Made by a program: the position numbers and the translations under genes
The notes under the pieces: generated by a model
The model's database searches: none
What the model was told of the DNA's origin: nothing
What the model saw: only the letters and a program-made list of their open reading frames with translations
NCBI GenBank assembly: GCA_946999645.1
Contig: CAMQDS010000001.1
Coordinates: 186,001 to 250,000, forward strand
Direction: 5' to 3'
DNA from: an uncultured Bacteroidales bacterium
GTDB taxonomy: Bacteria; Bacteroidota; Bacteroidia; Bacteroidales; UBA932
Length of the DNA stretch: 64,000 nucleotides
In this document: positions 23,896-31,280 of the stretch, piece by piece
How the letters are laid out: each line of letters opens with the position of its first letter
Numbering within the stretch: the stretch's first letter is position 1

Positions 23896-24240
23896 ATGGC
23901 AGATAATGATTGGAAAAAACGTCTTGGAGTAGTTTATTCTACAAATCCTGATTTTCAATATTCTACAGTATCGGAAGAAAGGGTGGAAACCCCAATACCA
24001 TCCGAGCAAAAATTGATTGTTGGTATTGATAGAAGGAACAGGGGTGGAAAACAGGTAACTCTTATATCTGGATTTGTTGGAAATGAAGATGACTTGAAGG
24101 AACTTGGAAAGAACCTTAAAATTAAGTGTGGGGTAGGAGGTAGTGCAAAAAACGGAGAAATAACACTTCAAGGAGATTTGAGGGACAAGGTAGTTGCGTT
24201 ATTGCTGAGTATGGGATATAAAGCCAAAAGAGGAAACTGA
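23896..24240 (+). CDS. SUI1/eIF1-like translation factor (YciH type)
   Basis: A 114-residue protein whose C-terminal 75 residues form a SUI1 domain: LIVGIDRRNRGGKQVTLISGF, LKELGKNLKIKCGVGGSAKNGEITLQGD and VVALLLSMGYKAKRG are all conserved positions of the eIF1/YciH fold. Bacterial members bind the 30S subunit and are thought to affect start-site fidelity; their role in Bacteroidota is little studied. The N-terminal 38 residues are polar and not conserved. Its stop overlaps the next start (TGATG), so it is coupled to the DUF4271 gene. Confidence 0.9.
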   Translation: MADNDWKKRLGVVYSTNPDFQYSTVSEERVETPIPSEQKLIVGIDRRNRGGKQVTLISGFVGNEDDLKELGKNLKIKCGVGGSAKNGEITLQGDLRDKVVALLLSMGYKAKRGN

Positions 24241-24998
24241 TGCTGCTCTCATCTGAAATATTTTCTGTGGATACGGTCAGTATAAGACCTGTCAGTGAAG
24301 CATTTCACACTGGTGATTTACTGATGCTTACAAAGCCTGTATCCGTATCGGACATTGTCATGGGCTGGGGCGATTTCCCGGTAAATCGCTTTTTTATGGT
24401 TTTTTGTGCTATTGATATAATTTTATTCTTAAATAGATTTGTAAGCATTCTTCCATATATAGTAGGAGGGGTTTTTAATCTAAAGAAAATTATAAGTCTT
24501 GAAGATAGTGTAAGGCTTGCAAGGGACAGGGGCATTGCTGCATTTATTTCTACATTAATAATGATTTTGGCAGTATCTCGCTATAATATTTATAATCCAG
24601 AGTATTTTAATTTTATTCCAACATCCTTTCACATACTTGGAATAGTAGGGATAGGGTTATTGTTTTTTATGCTGAGATGCCTTATGATTTTTATTTGTAC
24701 CCCTGGGCATATCAGTTCTGGAAAATATAAAATAGCAAACAAGGCGATATTCAATTTTATAATTTATACGGCAGGAGTTGTCGTTGGAATAGTTGCTTTG
24801 GGACATTTGTTTAATATTAGTCCTATAATTATTAAAAATCTGATAATCATTCAAATAGTTATTTCATATATAATCTTTATTGTTAGAAAAGTACAAATAA
24901 TAGAAAAGGATAGCGGCTATATTATAGCAATTTTGTATCTTTGCGGAGTTGAAATATTACCGGCAATTTTGTTAGTTGTTTCCGGTGTTGTTCTTTAG
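24240..24998 (+). CDS. DUF4271 integral membrane protein
   Basis: A 252-residue protein with about seven hydrophobic helices after a short polar N-terminus; the first helix is near residues 50-70 and the last at the C-terminus (LPAILLVVSGVVL). It matches the DUF4271 family by its position directly upstream of hemD in Bacteroidales and by the SRYNIYNPEYF and YLCGVEILPAILL segments. Function is unknown. It overlaps the SUI1 gene by one base and precedes hemD by 29 bases in one operon. Confidence 0.75.
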   Translation: MLLSSEIFSVDTVSIRPVSEAFHTGDLLMLTKPVSVSDIVMGWGDFPVNRFFMVFCAIDIILFLNRFVSILPYIVGGVFNLKKIISLEDSVRLARDRGIAAFISTLIMILAVSRYNIYNPEYFNFIPTSFHILGIVGIGLLFFMLRCLMIFICTPGHISSGKYKIANKAIFNFIIYTAGVVVGIVALGHLFNISPIIIKNLIIIQIVISYIIFIVRKVQIIEKDSGYIIAILYLCGVEILPAILLVVSGVVL

Positions 24999-25027
24999 CC
25001 TTTTGGAAAAGAAGAAAATAGAAATAA

Positions 25028-25771
25028 ATGGAAATAAATAGGATATTGGTGTCTCAAGCGACACCGTCGAATATCGCTCCATATGATGAGCTGAAAGAAA
25101 AGTATAACGTTGAAATCGATTTCAGACCATTTTTTATAATTCAACCGCTTTCTTCCATAGAATTTAGATCACAAAGAATAAATGTCCTTGATTATACTGC
25201 AATAGTATTTTCTGCAAGGAATACTATTGATGCTTTCTTCAAACTTTGCGAAGAGTTGAGGATCAAGATACCTGACACTATGAAGTATTTTTGTTCTACG
25301 GAATTAGTTGCCATGTATCTGCAAAAGTATATTGTTTACAGAAAGCGTAAAATTTTCTATGGAACAGGTACTCCTGCTTCGCTTCTTGAACAGATTGTTC
25401 CAAAACATAAGGATGAAAAATTCTTAATTGCTACTTCTGACTCAAACAGTAACGATGCTTTAAAAGAACTATTTGAAGCCTCTGGTATTGAATGTAATAC
25501 GGCTGTTTTTGTGAAGACGGAGTCTCAAAATCTGAAAGATATTAATCTTTCTTCCTACGACCTGGCTGTAGTTTGCAATCCTGCTGATATAAAATCTATT
25601 CATGAAAATTTCCCTGAATTTAAACAAGACAAATTAAAATTCGGTACTTATGGTAGGCAGATTGTCAAAGTTATGGAGGATGAGGGATATGAGATAGCTT
25701 TTAAAGCCCCTACTCCAGAAGTGCCATCGGTTGTAAAGGCAATAGAATTGTATATAGCAGCTAATAAATAA
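25028..25771 (+). CDS. hemD: Uroporphyrinogen-III synthase
   Basis: HemD cyclises hydroxymethylbilane to uroporphyrinogen III, the branch-point precursor of heme and corrinoids. The 247-residue protein is a two-domain HemD: RILVSQATPSNIAPYDELKEKYNVEIDF at the N-terminus, TAIVFSARNTIDAFF, and C-terminal GRQIVKVMEDEGYEIAFKAPTPEVPSVVKAI, which fits the family's weakly conserved pattern. No hemA, hemB or hemC lies in the window. The order DUF4271-hemD-rnpA-yidD is typical of Bacteroidales. Confidence 0.88.
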   Translation: MEINRILVSQATPSNIAPYDELKEKYNVEIDFRPFFIIQPLSSIEFRSQRINVLDYTAIVFSARNTIDAFFKLCEELRIKIPDTMKYFCSTELVAMYLQKYIVYRKRKIFYGTGTPASLLEQIVPKHKDEKFLIATSDSNSNDALKELFEASGIECNTAVFVKTESQNLKDINLSSYDLAVVCNPADIKSIHENFPEFKQDKLKFGTYGRQIVKVMEDEGYEIAFKAPTPEVPSVVKAIELYIAANK

Positions 25772-25777
25772 TATAGA

Positions 25778-26149
25778 GTGGCATATACGTTATCAAAGAA
25801 GGAGAGGCTGACCGGAAGAAAGGGAATGCCAGAAATGATGTCTGAGGGGCATTTTGGTTATGTATCGGGTATAAGATATTGTTATATAACTGATTCTGGC
25901 GCCGATTGTAATAGGATTATTATCTCGGTATCAAAGAGACTGTTTAAACGTGCTGTTAAGCGTAATCTTCTTAAAAGGCGTATTCGTGAAAGTTATAGAT
26001 TGCAAAAAGGACTTCTTCCGTCAGGAAAAGGAATAGATATATTGTTTATTTATAACACAAATGAAGTTTTGGATTTTGCAACTCTATATTCATCGATTGG
26101 AAATATACTCATAGAAATATCAAAAAAATTGGGAAATGATGTCTTATAA
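25778..26149 (+). CDS. rnpA: Ribonuclease P protein component
   Basis: RnpA is the protein subunit of RNase P and assists the catalytic RNA in maturing tRNA 5' ends. The 123-residue protein has YTLSKKERLTGRKG at the N-terminus and the basic RNR-type helix AVKRNLLKRRIRESYRL near residues 52-68. The start is a GTG at 25778, six bases after the hemD stop; no better ATG precedes the conserved SKKERL. It overlaps yidD by 14 bases. Confidence 0.93.
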   Translation: MAYTLSKKERLTGRKGMPEMMSEGHFGYVSGIRYCYITDSGADCNRIIISVSKRLFKRAVKRNLLKRRIRESYRLQKGLLPSGKGIDILFIYNTNEVLDFATLYSSIGNILIEISKKLGNDVL

Positions 26150-26387
26150 TGAGATTATTGCCATATTGAAAAAAGCAGGTTCTTTGCCATTTATTTTGCT
26201 TATAAAATTTTATAGGGTATGTATTTCCCCATATAAACCGTCTACGTGCCGATTTACTCCTACTTGTTCGCAGTATGCTTTAGAAGCTTTTCGTAAGTAT
26301 GGTCCTATCAAGGGGTTGTATCTTACAATTAAACGTCTTTTAAGATGTCATCCGTGGGGCGGTAGCGGGTATGACCCGGTCCCTTAA
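26136..26387 (+). CDS. yidD: Membrane protein insertion efficiency factor YidD
   Basis: YidD is a small inner-membrane-associated protein that aids insertion of membrane proteins with YidC. The 83-residue product carries the family signature: IKFYRVCISPYKPSTCRFTPTCSQYA with three Cys residues, EAFRKYGPIKGLYL and RCHPWGGSGYDPVP. It starts inside the end of rnpA (ATG at 26136, or the next codon at 26139), an overlap seen in many bacteria. Confidence 0.95.
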   Translation: MMSYNEIIAILKKAGSLPFILLIKFYRVCISPYKPSTCRFTPTCSQYALEAFRKYGPIKGLYLTIKRLLRCHPWGGSGYDPVP

Positions 26388-26398
26388 AAAATATTATT

Positions 26399-27151
26399 AT
26401 GGCTAAAAAGAAGTATGTCAGAGATATGTTCAACAATATATCGGGAAGTTATGATAAATTAAATCATATCATGTCTCTTGATATGGATAAGGGGTGGAGG
26501 AAAAAAGCGATAAAACGCATTGTGGATGTTGATAAGCCGTTGAATATATTAGACTTGGCTTGTGGTACTGGAGATTTTTCTATAGCAATAGCAAAGTTTA
26601 TTACATCTACGAGAGGCTGTCCATATTGTTCTTGTTGCTCTTCAAATAGAAAACCGACAAGTAGCAGAATTACAGGTGTTGATTTTTCCGAAGGTATGCT
26701 TGACATAATGAAAAGTAAAGTTGAGGCAGAGGGGTTGTCAGATGTGATTGCTGTAAGGCAAGGGGACGGGGAGGCTCTTGATTTTGCGGACAATACTTTT
26801 GACAGAGTTTCAATTGCTTTTGGTATTAGGAACTTTGAGGATAAGGAGAAAGGCCTTAAAGAGATTTTAAGAGTGTTGAAACCGGGTGGAAGATTGGTTC
26901 TGCTGGAATTATCTTTACCTGAGAACAGTCTGTTGCGTTGGATATTCAATTTATATTTTAATAATATATTACCTTATATAGGCGGAGTTATCTCTGGGGA
27001 CAAAAATGCTTATCACTATCTTCCACAATCTGTATCTGCTTTTCCTAAAAGGAGTGAATTTATGAAGCTGATGTCTGACTGTGGCTTTAAATCTGTAGCA
27101 CACAGAGCTTTCACTTTTGGAGTGTGTAGAATGTATATTGGAGAAAAATAG
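26399..27151 (+). CDS. ubiE: Demethylmenaquinone methyltransferase (UbiE/MenG) with Cys-rich insertion
   Basis: UbiE/MenG methylates demethylmenaquinone, the last step of menaquinone synthesis. The 250-residue protein shows family motifs: MFNNISGSYDKLNHIMSLDMDKGWR, motif I LNILDLACGTGDF near 48-60, DFADNTFDRVSIAFGIRNFEDKEK, and LKPGGRLVLLELSLP. Between motif I and the acidic DFSEGM loop there is an unusual insertion of about 18 residues containing four Cys, CPYCSCC at residues 74-80. Homologues have a short turn here. Open frame and flanking motifs are intact, so it should be functional unless the insertion disturbs the SAM pocket. It starts 11 bases after yidD. Confidence 0.9.
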   Translation: MAKKKYVRDMFNNISGSYDKLNHIMSLDMDKGWRKKAIKRIVDVDKPLNILDLACGTGDFSIAIAKFITSTRGCPYCSCCSSNRKPTSSRITGVDFSEGMLDIMKSKVEAEGLSDVIAVRQGDGEALDFADNTFDRVSIAFGIRNFEDKEKGLKEILRVLKPGGRLVLLELSLPENSLLRWIFNLYFNNILPYIGGVISGDKNAYHYLPQSVSAFPKRSEFMKLMSDCGFKSVAHRAFTFGVCRMYIGEK

Positions 27152-27153
27152 CG

Positions 27154-27190
27154 AATTTCTTATATTTGTGTAATAAGAATATAAGAAATT
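27154..27190. promoter_or_regulatory. Perfect 13-bp palindrome overlapping the asd promoter
   Basis: AATTTCTTATATT (27154-27166) and AATATAAGAAATT (27178-27190) are perfect inverted repeats around 11 bases. The -7 box TATATTTG (27161-27168) lies within the left arm and loop. It starts three bases after the ubiE stop and ends six bases before the asd ATG. It could be an operator, a 5'-UTR hairpin, or a weak terminator of the upstream operon; the T tract after it is short. Confidence 0.5.
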
Positions 27191-27196
27191 TTAATT

Positions 27197-28204
27197 ATGA
27201 AAGTAGCAGTCGTAGGGGTTACTGGTCTTGTAGGGACAAGAATGGTTGAAATATTGCAGGAAAGGAATTTTCCCGTAACTGAGTTTATTCCAGTAGCATC
27301 TGATAAATCGGTAGGTAAGCAAATTCTGTTTAAAGGTAAGGAATATACAATAGTAAGTGCAGATACAGCAATCTCGATGAAGCCTGAATTGGCTTTGTTT
27401 TCTGCAGGAGCCGGTGCATCAGAAGTACTTGCACCGAAGTTTGCAGAAATCGGGTGCAGAGTAGTGGATAATTCGTCTTGCTGGAGAATGGACCCTACCA
27501 AAAAATTGGTGATCCCAGAAATTAATCCCAATGTGCTTACGTCTAATGATTATATAGTGGCTAATCCGAATTGTTCTACAATTCAAATGCTACTTCCTTT
27601 GGCTCCTCTGCATAAAAAATATAAGATTAAAAGAATTGTTGTATCTACATATCAATCTGTTACTGGTTCTGGAAATAAAGCCGTTGCTCAGATGGAAGCT
27701 GAACGGGCAGGGAAAAAACAGGGAGAGTATGCCGCTTTTTATCCATATCCTATAGATATGAATATTATTCCTCATATAGATTCTTTTCTTGAAAATGGCT
27801 ACACCAAGGAAGAGATGAAGATGGTAAATGAAACTCATAAAATCTTAGGGGACAATAGTATAGGCGTTAGTGCAACAACGGCAAGAGTCCCAGTTCTCGG
27901 AGGTCACTCAGAATCTATTAACCTCGAATTTGAAAAACAGATTGATTTGAATGAAATCCGTAATATATGGGAAAGTACTTCTGGAGTTGTTGTTAAGGAT
28001 AATGTTGAGGAAAATATATATCCTATGCCTTTGTATTCTCTTGGTAAGGATGATGTTTTTGTGGGACGATTGCGTAGGGATTTTTCTGTGGAGTCTGGTA
28101 TCAATTTCTGGTGCGTGGCTGATAATATACGTAAGGGTGCTGCTACGAATGCAGTGCAGATTGCAGAGGTAATGATAGAAAAGGGAATTTTACCTCGATA
28201 TTAA
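27197..28204 (+). CDS. asd: Aspartate-semialdehyde dehydrogenase
   Basis: Asd reduces aspartyl phosphate to aspartate semialdehyde, feeding lysine/diaminopimelate, threonine and methionine synthesis. The 335-residue protein starts with the NADP-binding GVTGLVGTRMVEIL (residues 7-20), carries the catalytic Cys126 in ANPNCSTIQ and the catalytic His237 in GGHSES, and has the phosphate-binding SACAGA-equivalent FSAGAGAS and VDNSSCWRMD. Length is normal. It has its own promoter with a palindrome over the -7 box. Confidence 0.96.
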   Translation: MKVAVVGVTGLVGTRMVEILQERNFPVTEFIPVASDKSVGKQILFKGKEYTIVSADTAISMKPELALFSAGAGASEVLAPKFAEIGCRVVDNSSCWRMDPTKKLVIPEINPNVLTSNDYIVANPNCSTIQMLLPLAPLHKKYKIKRIVVSTYQSVTGSGNKAVAQMEAERAGKKQGEYAAFYPYPIDMNIIPHIDSFLENGYTKEEMKMVNETHKILGDNSIGVSATTARVPVLGGHSESINLEFEKQIDLNEIRNIWESTSGVVVKDNVEENIYPMPLYSLGKDDVFVGRLRRDFSVESGINFWCVADNIRKGAATNAVQIAEVMIEKGILPRY

Positions 28205-28228
28205 AGTTAAATTGTAAATTAAATAGAT

Positions 28229-29659
28229 ATGTTCTCAAAGGAAGTTTATATTGAAAGACGCCGCAAACTTTTGGCTAAGATGGCGTCTGTTTTAGATGAA
28301 GGAAAAAGGGGCATAGCCTTGTTCATCGGTAATGTAGAGGCTCCTGCACAATATAAAGATAATTGTTATAATTTCAGACAAGACAGTTCTTGGCTGTACT
28401 ATTTCGGTCTTGATGCTCCGAGATATGCTGCTGTATTGGATTTTGACTCTGGTGAAGAAGTGATTTTTGCCGATGATGTTGAAATTGGGGATATAATATG
28501 GATGGGTCCGCAGCCTTCCATACAATCATTGGCTGAAAGTGTAGGTGTAAAGAAATCAGCACCTTATGCAGCACTTGACGGTGTTGTAAAGAAGGCTTTG
28601 GCTTCAGGTAGGAAAGTTCATTTTTTACCTCCTTCAAGGTATTATAATACAATGAAGTTGGCTTCACTTACAGGGTGGAGTAACGAAGAGGTTTCCAAAA
28701 ATGCTCCCGAAGGAAAGGCATCATTGGAACTTGTAAAAGCAGTTATCTCTATGCGTCTTGTTAAGGAGGATTGCGAGATAGAAGAACTCGACAAAGTGGG
28801 TGATATTGGTTATGAAATGCACACGGTGGCAAGAAATAATATAGTGCCTGGAGTAATTGAGCAAGAGATAGTTGGTAAAATGGAGGGCCTTACCCTTAGT
28901 AAGGGTTGGGGTGTTTCTTTTCCTACAATACTTACCCAACATGGTGAAACTTTGCACAATCATTATCATGATAAGTTGATAGAACCAGGAAATCTTATGG
29001 TGATTGACGCAGGAGCAGAAAGTAATATGCATTATGCTTCAGACAATACGAGAACCTATCCTACTTCTGGAAAATACTCTTCTCGTCAGGCGGATGTCTA
29101 TAATATAGTACTTGAATGTAATGACTTTGCTTTCAGTATGGTACGTCCAGGAATTACTTATCGCGAAGTTCATATAGCTACCTCCCGTGTTATGCTTGAA
29201 CGTCTCAAAGCACTTGATATTGTACGTGGCGATTTGGACTCTATGGTGGAAGAAGGTATAGCAGGCTTGTTTATGCCTCATGGATTAGGACATAATATGG
29301 GACTTGATGTTCATGATATGGAAGATTTTGGGGAAGATTTGGTAGGGTATGATGATGACCAGAGAAGGGCAGACAAATTGGGCCTCGGTAATCTTAGAAT
29401 GGCAAGAAGACTTAAACCTGGATATGTAATTACTGATGAACCAGGGATTTACTTTATTCCAGCTCTTATAGAAAAGTGGAAAAAAGAAGGAACAGGCAAA
29501 GGTTTTGTCAATTATGATAAACTTCTTACCTACTATGATTTCGGTGGTATTCGTATTGAGGATGATGTCCTTGTTACCCCTACTGGTGCAAGGCGTCTTG
29601 GTTCAAAGAGACTCCCTGCAACGGTTCGGGAAATAGAAGAACTTATGAGGAGGCAATAA
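28229..29659 (+). CDS. pepP: Xaa-Pro aminopeptidase (M24B, aminopeptidase P)
   Basis: A 476-residue metallopeptidase that removes N-terminal residues preceding proline. An N-terminal creatinase-like domain (residues 1-180) with QDSSWLYYFGLD is followed by the pita-bread catalytic domain. The five metal ligands are visible: the two Asp in VIDAGAES and ASDNTRTYPTSGK, the His in MPHGLGHNMGLDVHD, and the Glu in TDEPGIYF and GGIRIEDDVLVT. No signal peptide. The gene ends within the first copy of a 19-bp tandem duplication and converges with nhaA. Confidence 0.95.
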   Translation: MFSKEVYIERRRKLLAKMASVLDEGKRGIALFIGNVEAPAQYKDNCYNFRQDSSWLYYFGLDAPRYAAVLDFDSGEEVIFADDVEIGDIIWMGPQPSIQSLAESVGVKKSAPYAALDGVVKKALASGRKVHFLPPSRYYNTMKLASLTGWSNEEVSKNAPEGKASLELVKAVISMRLVKEDCEIEELDKVGDIGYEMHTVARNNIVPGVIEQEIVGKMEGLTLSKGWGVSFPTILTQHGETLHNHYHDKLIEPGNLMVIDAGAESNMHYASDNTRTYPTSGKYSSRQADVYNIVLECNDFAFSMVRPGITYREVHIATSRVMLERLKALDIVRGDLDSMVEEGIAGLFMPHGLGHNMGLDVHDMEDFGEDLVGYDDDQRRADKLGLGNLRMARRLKPGYVITDEPGIYFIPALIEKWKKEGTGKGFVNYDKLLTYYDFGGIRIEDDVLVTPTGARRLGSKRLPATVREIEELMRRQ

Positions 29660-29678
29660 ACTTATGAGGAGGCAATAA
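29641..29678. repeat. 19-bp perfect tandem duplication spanning the pepP stop
   Basis: ACTTATGAGGAGGCAATAA occurs twice head to tail at 29641-29659 and 29660-29678. The first copy encodes the last residues and stop of pepP. The second lies exactly between the pepP stop and the nhaA stop and is not coding in either gene. Confidence 0.95.
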
Positions 29679-31100
29679 TTATTGTTGTTCTACAACTTGC
29701 TTATCCCCATACTTGTGTGCTATGTTTATTGCCAGGGCTCCTAAAATACCAGAGCAAAGTGAACCTATTAGAATGGCTACTTTTCCCATATCTATAAGTT
29801 TTGCTGTTATTTCAGGGCTTTGATCACCGAATGAGAGGGTATCAACGAATAGAGACATAGTAAATCCTATACCTCCAAGGCAGGCTGCTGCAAACAGCAT
29901 TTTCCAAGATGAACCTGCAGGCATAACGCCGACCTTGCTTTTAATTGCGATATAACTTGCTAATGTGATTCCTATCGGTTTGCCGAGCAGAAGACCAAAG
30001 AATATTCCCATGCCTACACTTCCTATTGTAGGTGAATAACTGAAAATATTGAAGAAAGACGGGTCGGTTATTTCCACCCCAGCATTCGCAAGTGCAAATA
30101 TTGGCATAATAAGAAAGTTTACCCAAGGGCTTAGTGCGTGTTCAAGTCTGTAACTAAGTCCTATACTTCCTTTTGCTTTTTCGCTCAGTTGTCTAAGGCA
30201 ATGTCTTTGAGGTCCGTTTGGAAAGCCTCCTTCTTCATATATAGAGTTATATTTATCGATTTGTTCTGTATATTGCTGGCTTTTTCTTTTAAAATAGGCT
30301 TTTGAATATCGAGGTGTCATTGGAACGAGAAATGCCATTACAACTCCTGACATAGTGGCGTGGATACCAGAGTAGTAAAACAATATCCAGACTGCAATTG
30401 CTGGAATAAAATAGAACCATGCTCGTTTCTCTCCCAGCTTATTCATTAATAATATCAACAGTATAAGAATGAAGGCAATTCCCAGTAATAGAAAATTGAT
30501 GTGACCTCCATAGAAAAGGGCTACAACGATAATTGCTATCAGGTCGTCAGCAATAGCTAATGCTGTAATAAAGACTTTAATTGAAACAGGTACTTTATCT
30601 CCTAAAATAGAAAGTATCCCTACTACAAATGCAATATCCGTGGCTGTAGGAATTCCCCAGCCTGAAGCCGCAGCGGTGCCATGATTGAATATAGAGAAGA
30701 TAAAGGCAGGCATTATTACACCTCCTAACGCGGCAATCAGTGGCATTATCGCCTTTTTAGGAGAACTCAACTCTCCGTTTGCCACTTCTCTTTTAATTTC
30801 AAGTCCGACGCAGAAGAAAAATATGACCATCAATATATCATTGATAAACTTTTCTACAGTCATATCAGTAGGAAAAGAAAATCCCGTGCCTTGATTGGTA
30901 AATACATTAATTGTAAGGTTTGTACTTAAAAATGTCTTATAAGCTTCTTTTGTAAATGGAAGGTTAGCAAGAACCATGGCTAAGACAACACACGCAAGAA
31001 GTACCACTCCTTGAGCCCATGGAAGGTTTTGAAAATGTTTGTATCTATATGCAAAATTTCTGTAACCTTTTGTCCATGCGTAAATCGGAATAAGTTTCAT
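29679..31100 (-). CDS. nhaA: Na+/H+ antiporter NhaA
   Basis: NhaA exports Na+ or Li+ in exchange for protons across the inner membrane. The protein has 12 hydrophobic helices and the family motifs: the Asp pair in ALAIADDLIAIIVVALFY (Na+/H+ binding site), GWGIPTATDIAFVVGIL with a conserved Asp, FFCVGLEIKREVANGEL, and C-terminal GIGFTMSLFV. I place the start at the ATG at 31100 (473 residues, MKLIPIYAW); the frame extends to a TTG at 31139, but that lies inside the -7 box and would be untranscribed. No NhaR regulator is nearby. Confidence 0.94.
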   Translation of the reverse strand: MKLIPIYAWTKGYRNFAYRYKHFQNLPWAQGVVLLACVVLAMVLANLPFTKEAYKTFLSTNLTINVFTNQGTGFSFPTDMTVEKFINDILMVIFFFCVGLEIKREVANGELSSPKKAIMPLIAALGGVIMPAFIFSIFNHGTAAASGWGIPTATDIAFVVGILSILGDKVPVSIKVFITALAIADDLIAIIVVALFYGGHINFLLLGIAFILILLILLMNKLGEKRAWFYFIPAIAVWILFYYSGIHATMSGVVMAFLVPMTPRYSKAYFKRKSQQYTEQIDKYNSIYEEGGFPNGPQRHCLRQLSEKAKGSIGLSYRLEHALSPWVNFLIMPIFALANAGVEITDPSFFNIFSYSPTIGSVGMGIFFGLLLGKPIGITLASYIAIKSKVGVMPAGSSWKMLFAAACLGGIGFTMSLFVDTLSFGDQSPEITAKLIDMGKVAILIGSLCSGILGALAINIAHKYGDKQVVEQQ

Positions 31101-31136
31101 ATATATGTAATGATGATTATAAACTGAAAATTTGGG

Positions 31137-31144
31137 CAAAGGTA
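31137..31144 (-). promoter_or_regulatory. -7 promoter element of nhaA
   Basis: Minus-strand TACCTTTG, matching TAnnTTTG, with the expected start about 10 bases nearer the gene. Its position decides the nhaA start: the upstream TTG at 31139 overlaps the box. Confidence 0.5.
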
Positions 31145-31150
31145 ATCATT

Positions 31151-31184
31151 TTGGACAAATCTTATATATTTCGGACAAATCCTA
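31151..31184. promoter_or_regulatory. Direct repeat with 20-bp period between nhaA and the lyase operon
   Basis: TTGGACAAATCTTA (31151-31164) and TCGGACAAATCCTA (31171-31184) match at 12 of 14 bases and begin 20 bases apart, about two helical turns. They lie upstream of the nhaA -7 box and 66 bases before the -7 box of the lyase operon. A dimeric regulator, such as the AraC-type output domain of the HTCS, binds direct repeats of this kind, but the link is inference. Confidence 0.35.
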
Positions 31185-31249
31185 AAATGTTTTAATTGAT
31201 ATTATAATATTATTCTTTATTATAGTAATATTAAACTGTCCTTATTCTA

Positions 31250-31257
31250 TAAATTTG
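31250..31257 (+). promoter_or_regulatory. -7 promoter element of the heparin lyase operon
   Basis: TAAATTTG followed by C matches TAnnTTTG, 23 bases before the PL21 start. There is no -33 TTTG at the usual distance, which would fit a promoter that needs an activator. Confidence 0.45.
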
Positions 31258-31280
31258 CAAATTGAAATTATACACATTTT

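Noticed and set aside
31101..31139. Upstream TTG start giving a 486-residue NhaA
   Set aside because: It overlaps the -7 box TACCTTTG at 31137-31144, so it would lie at or before the transcription start; the ATG at 31100 matches family N-termini.
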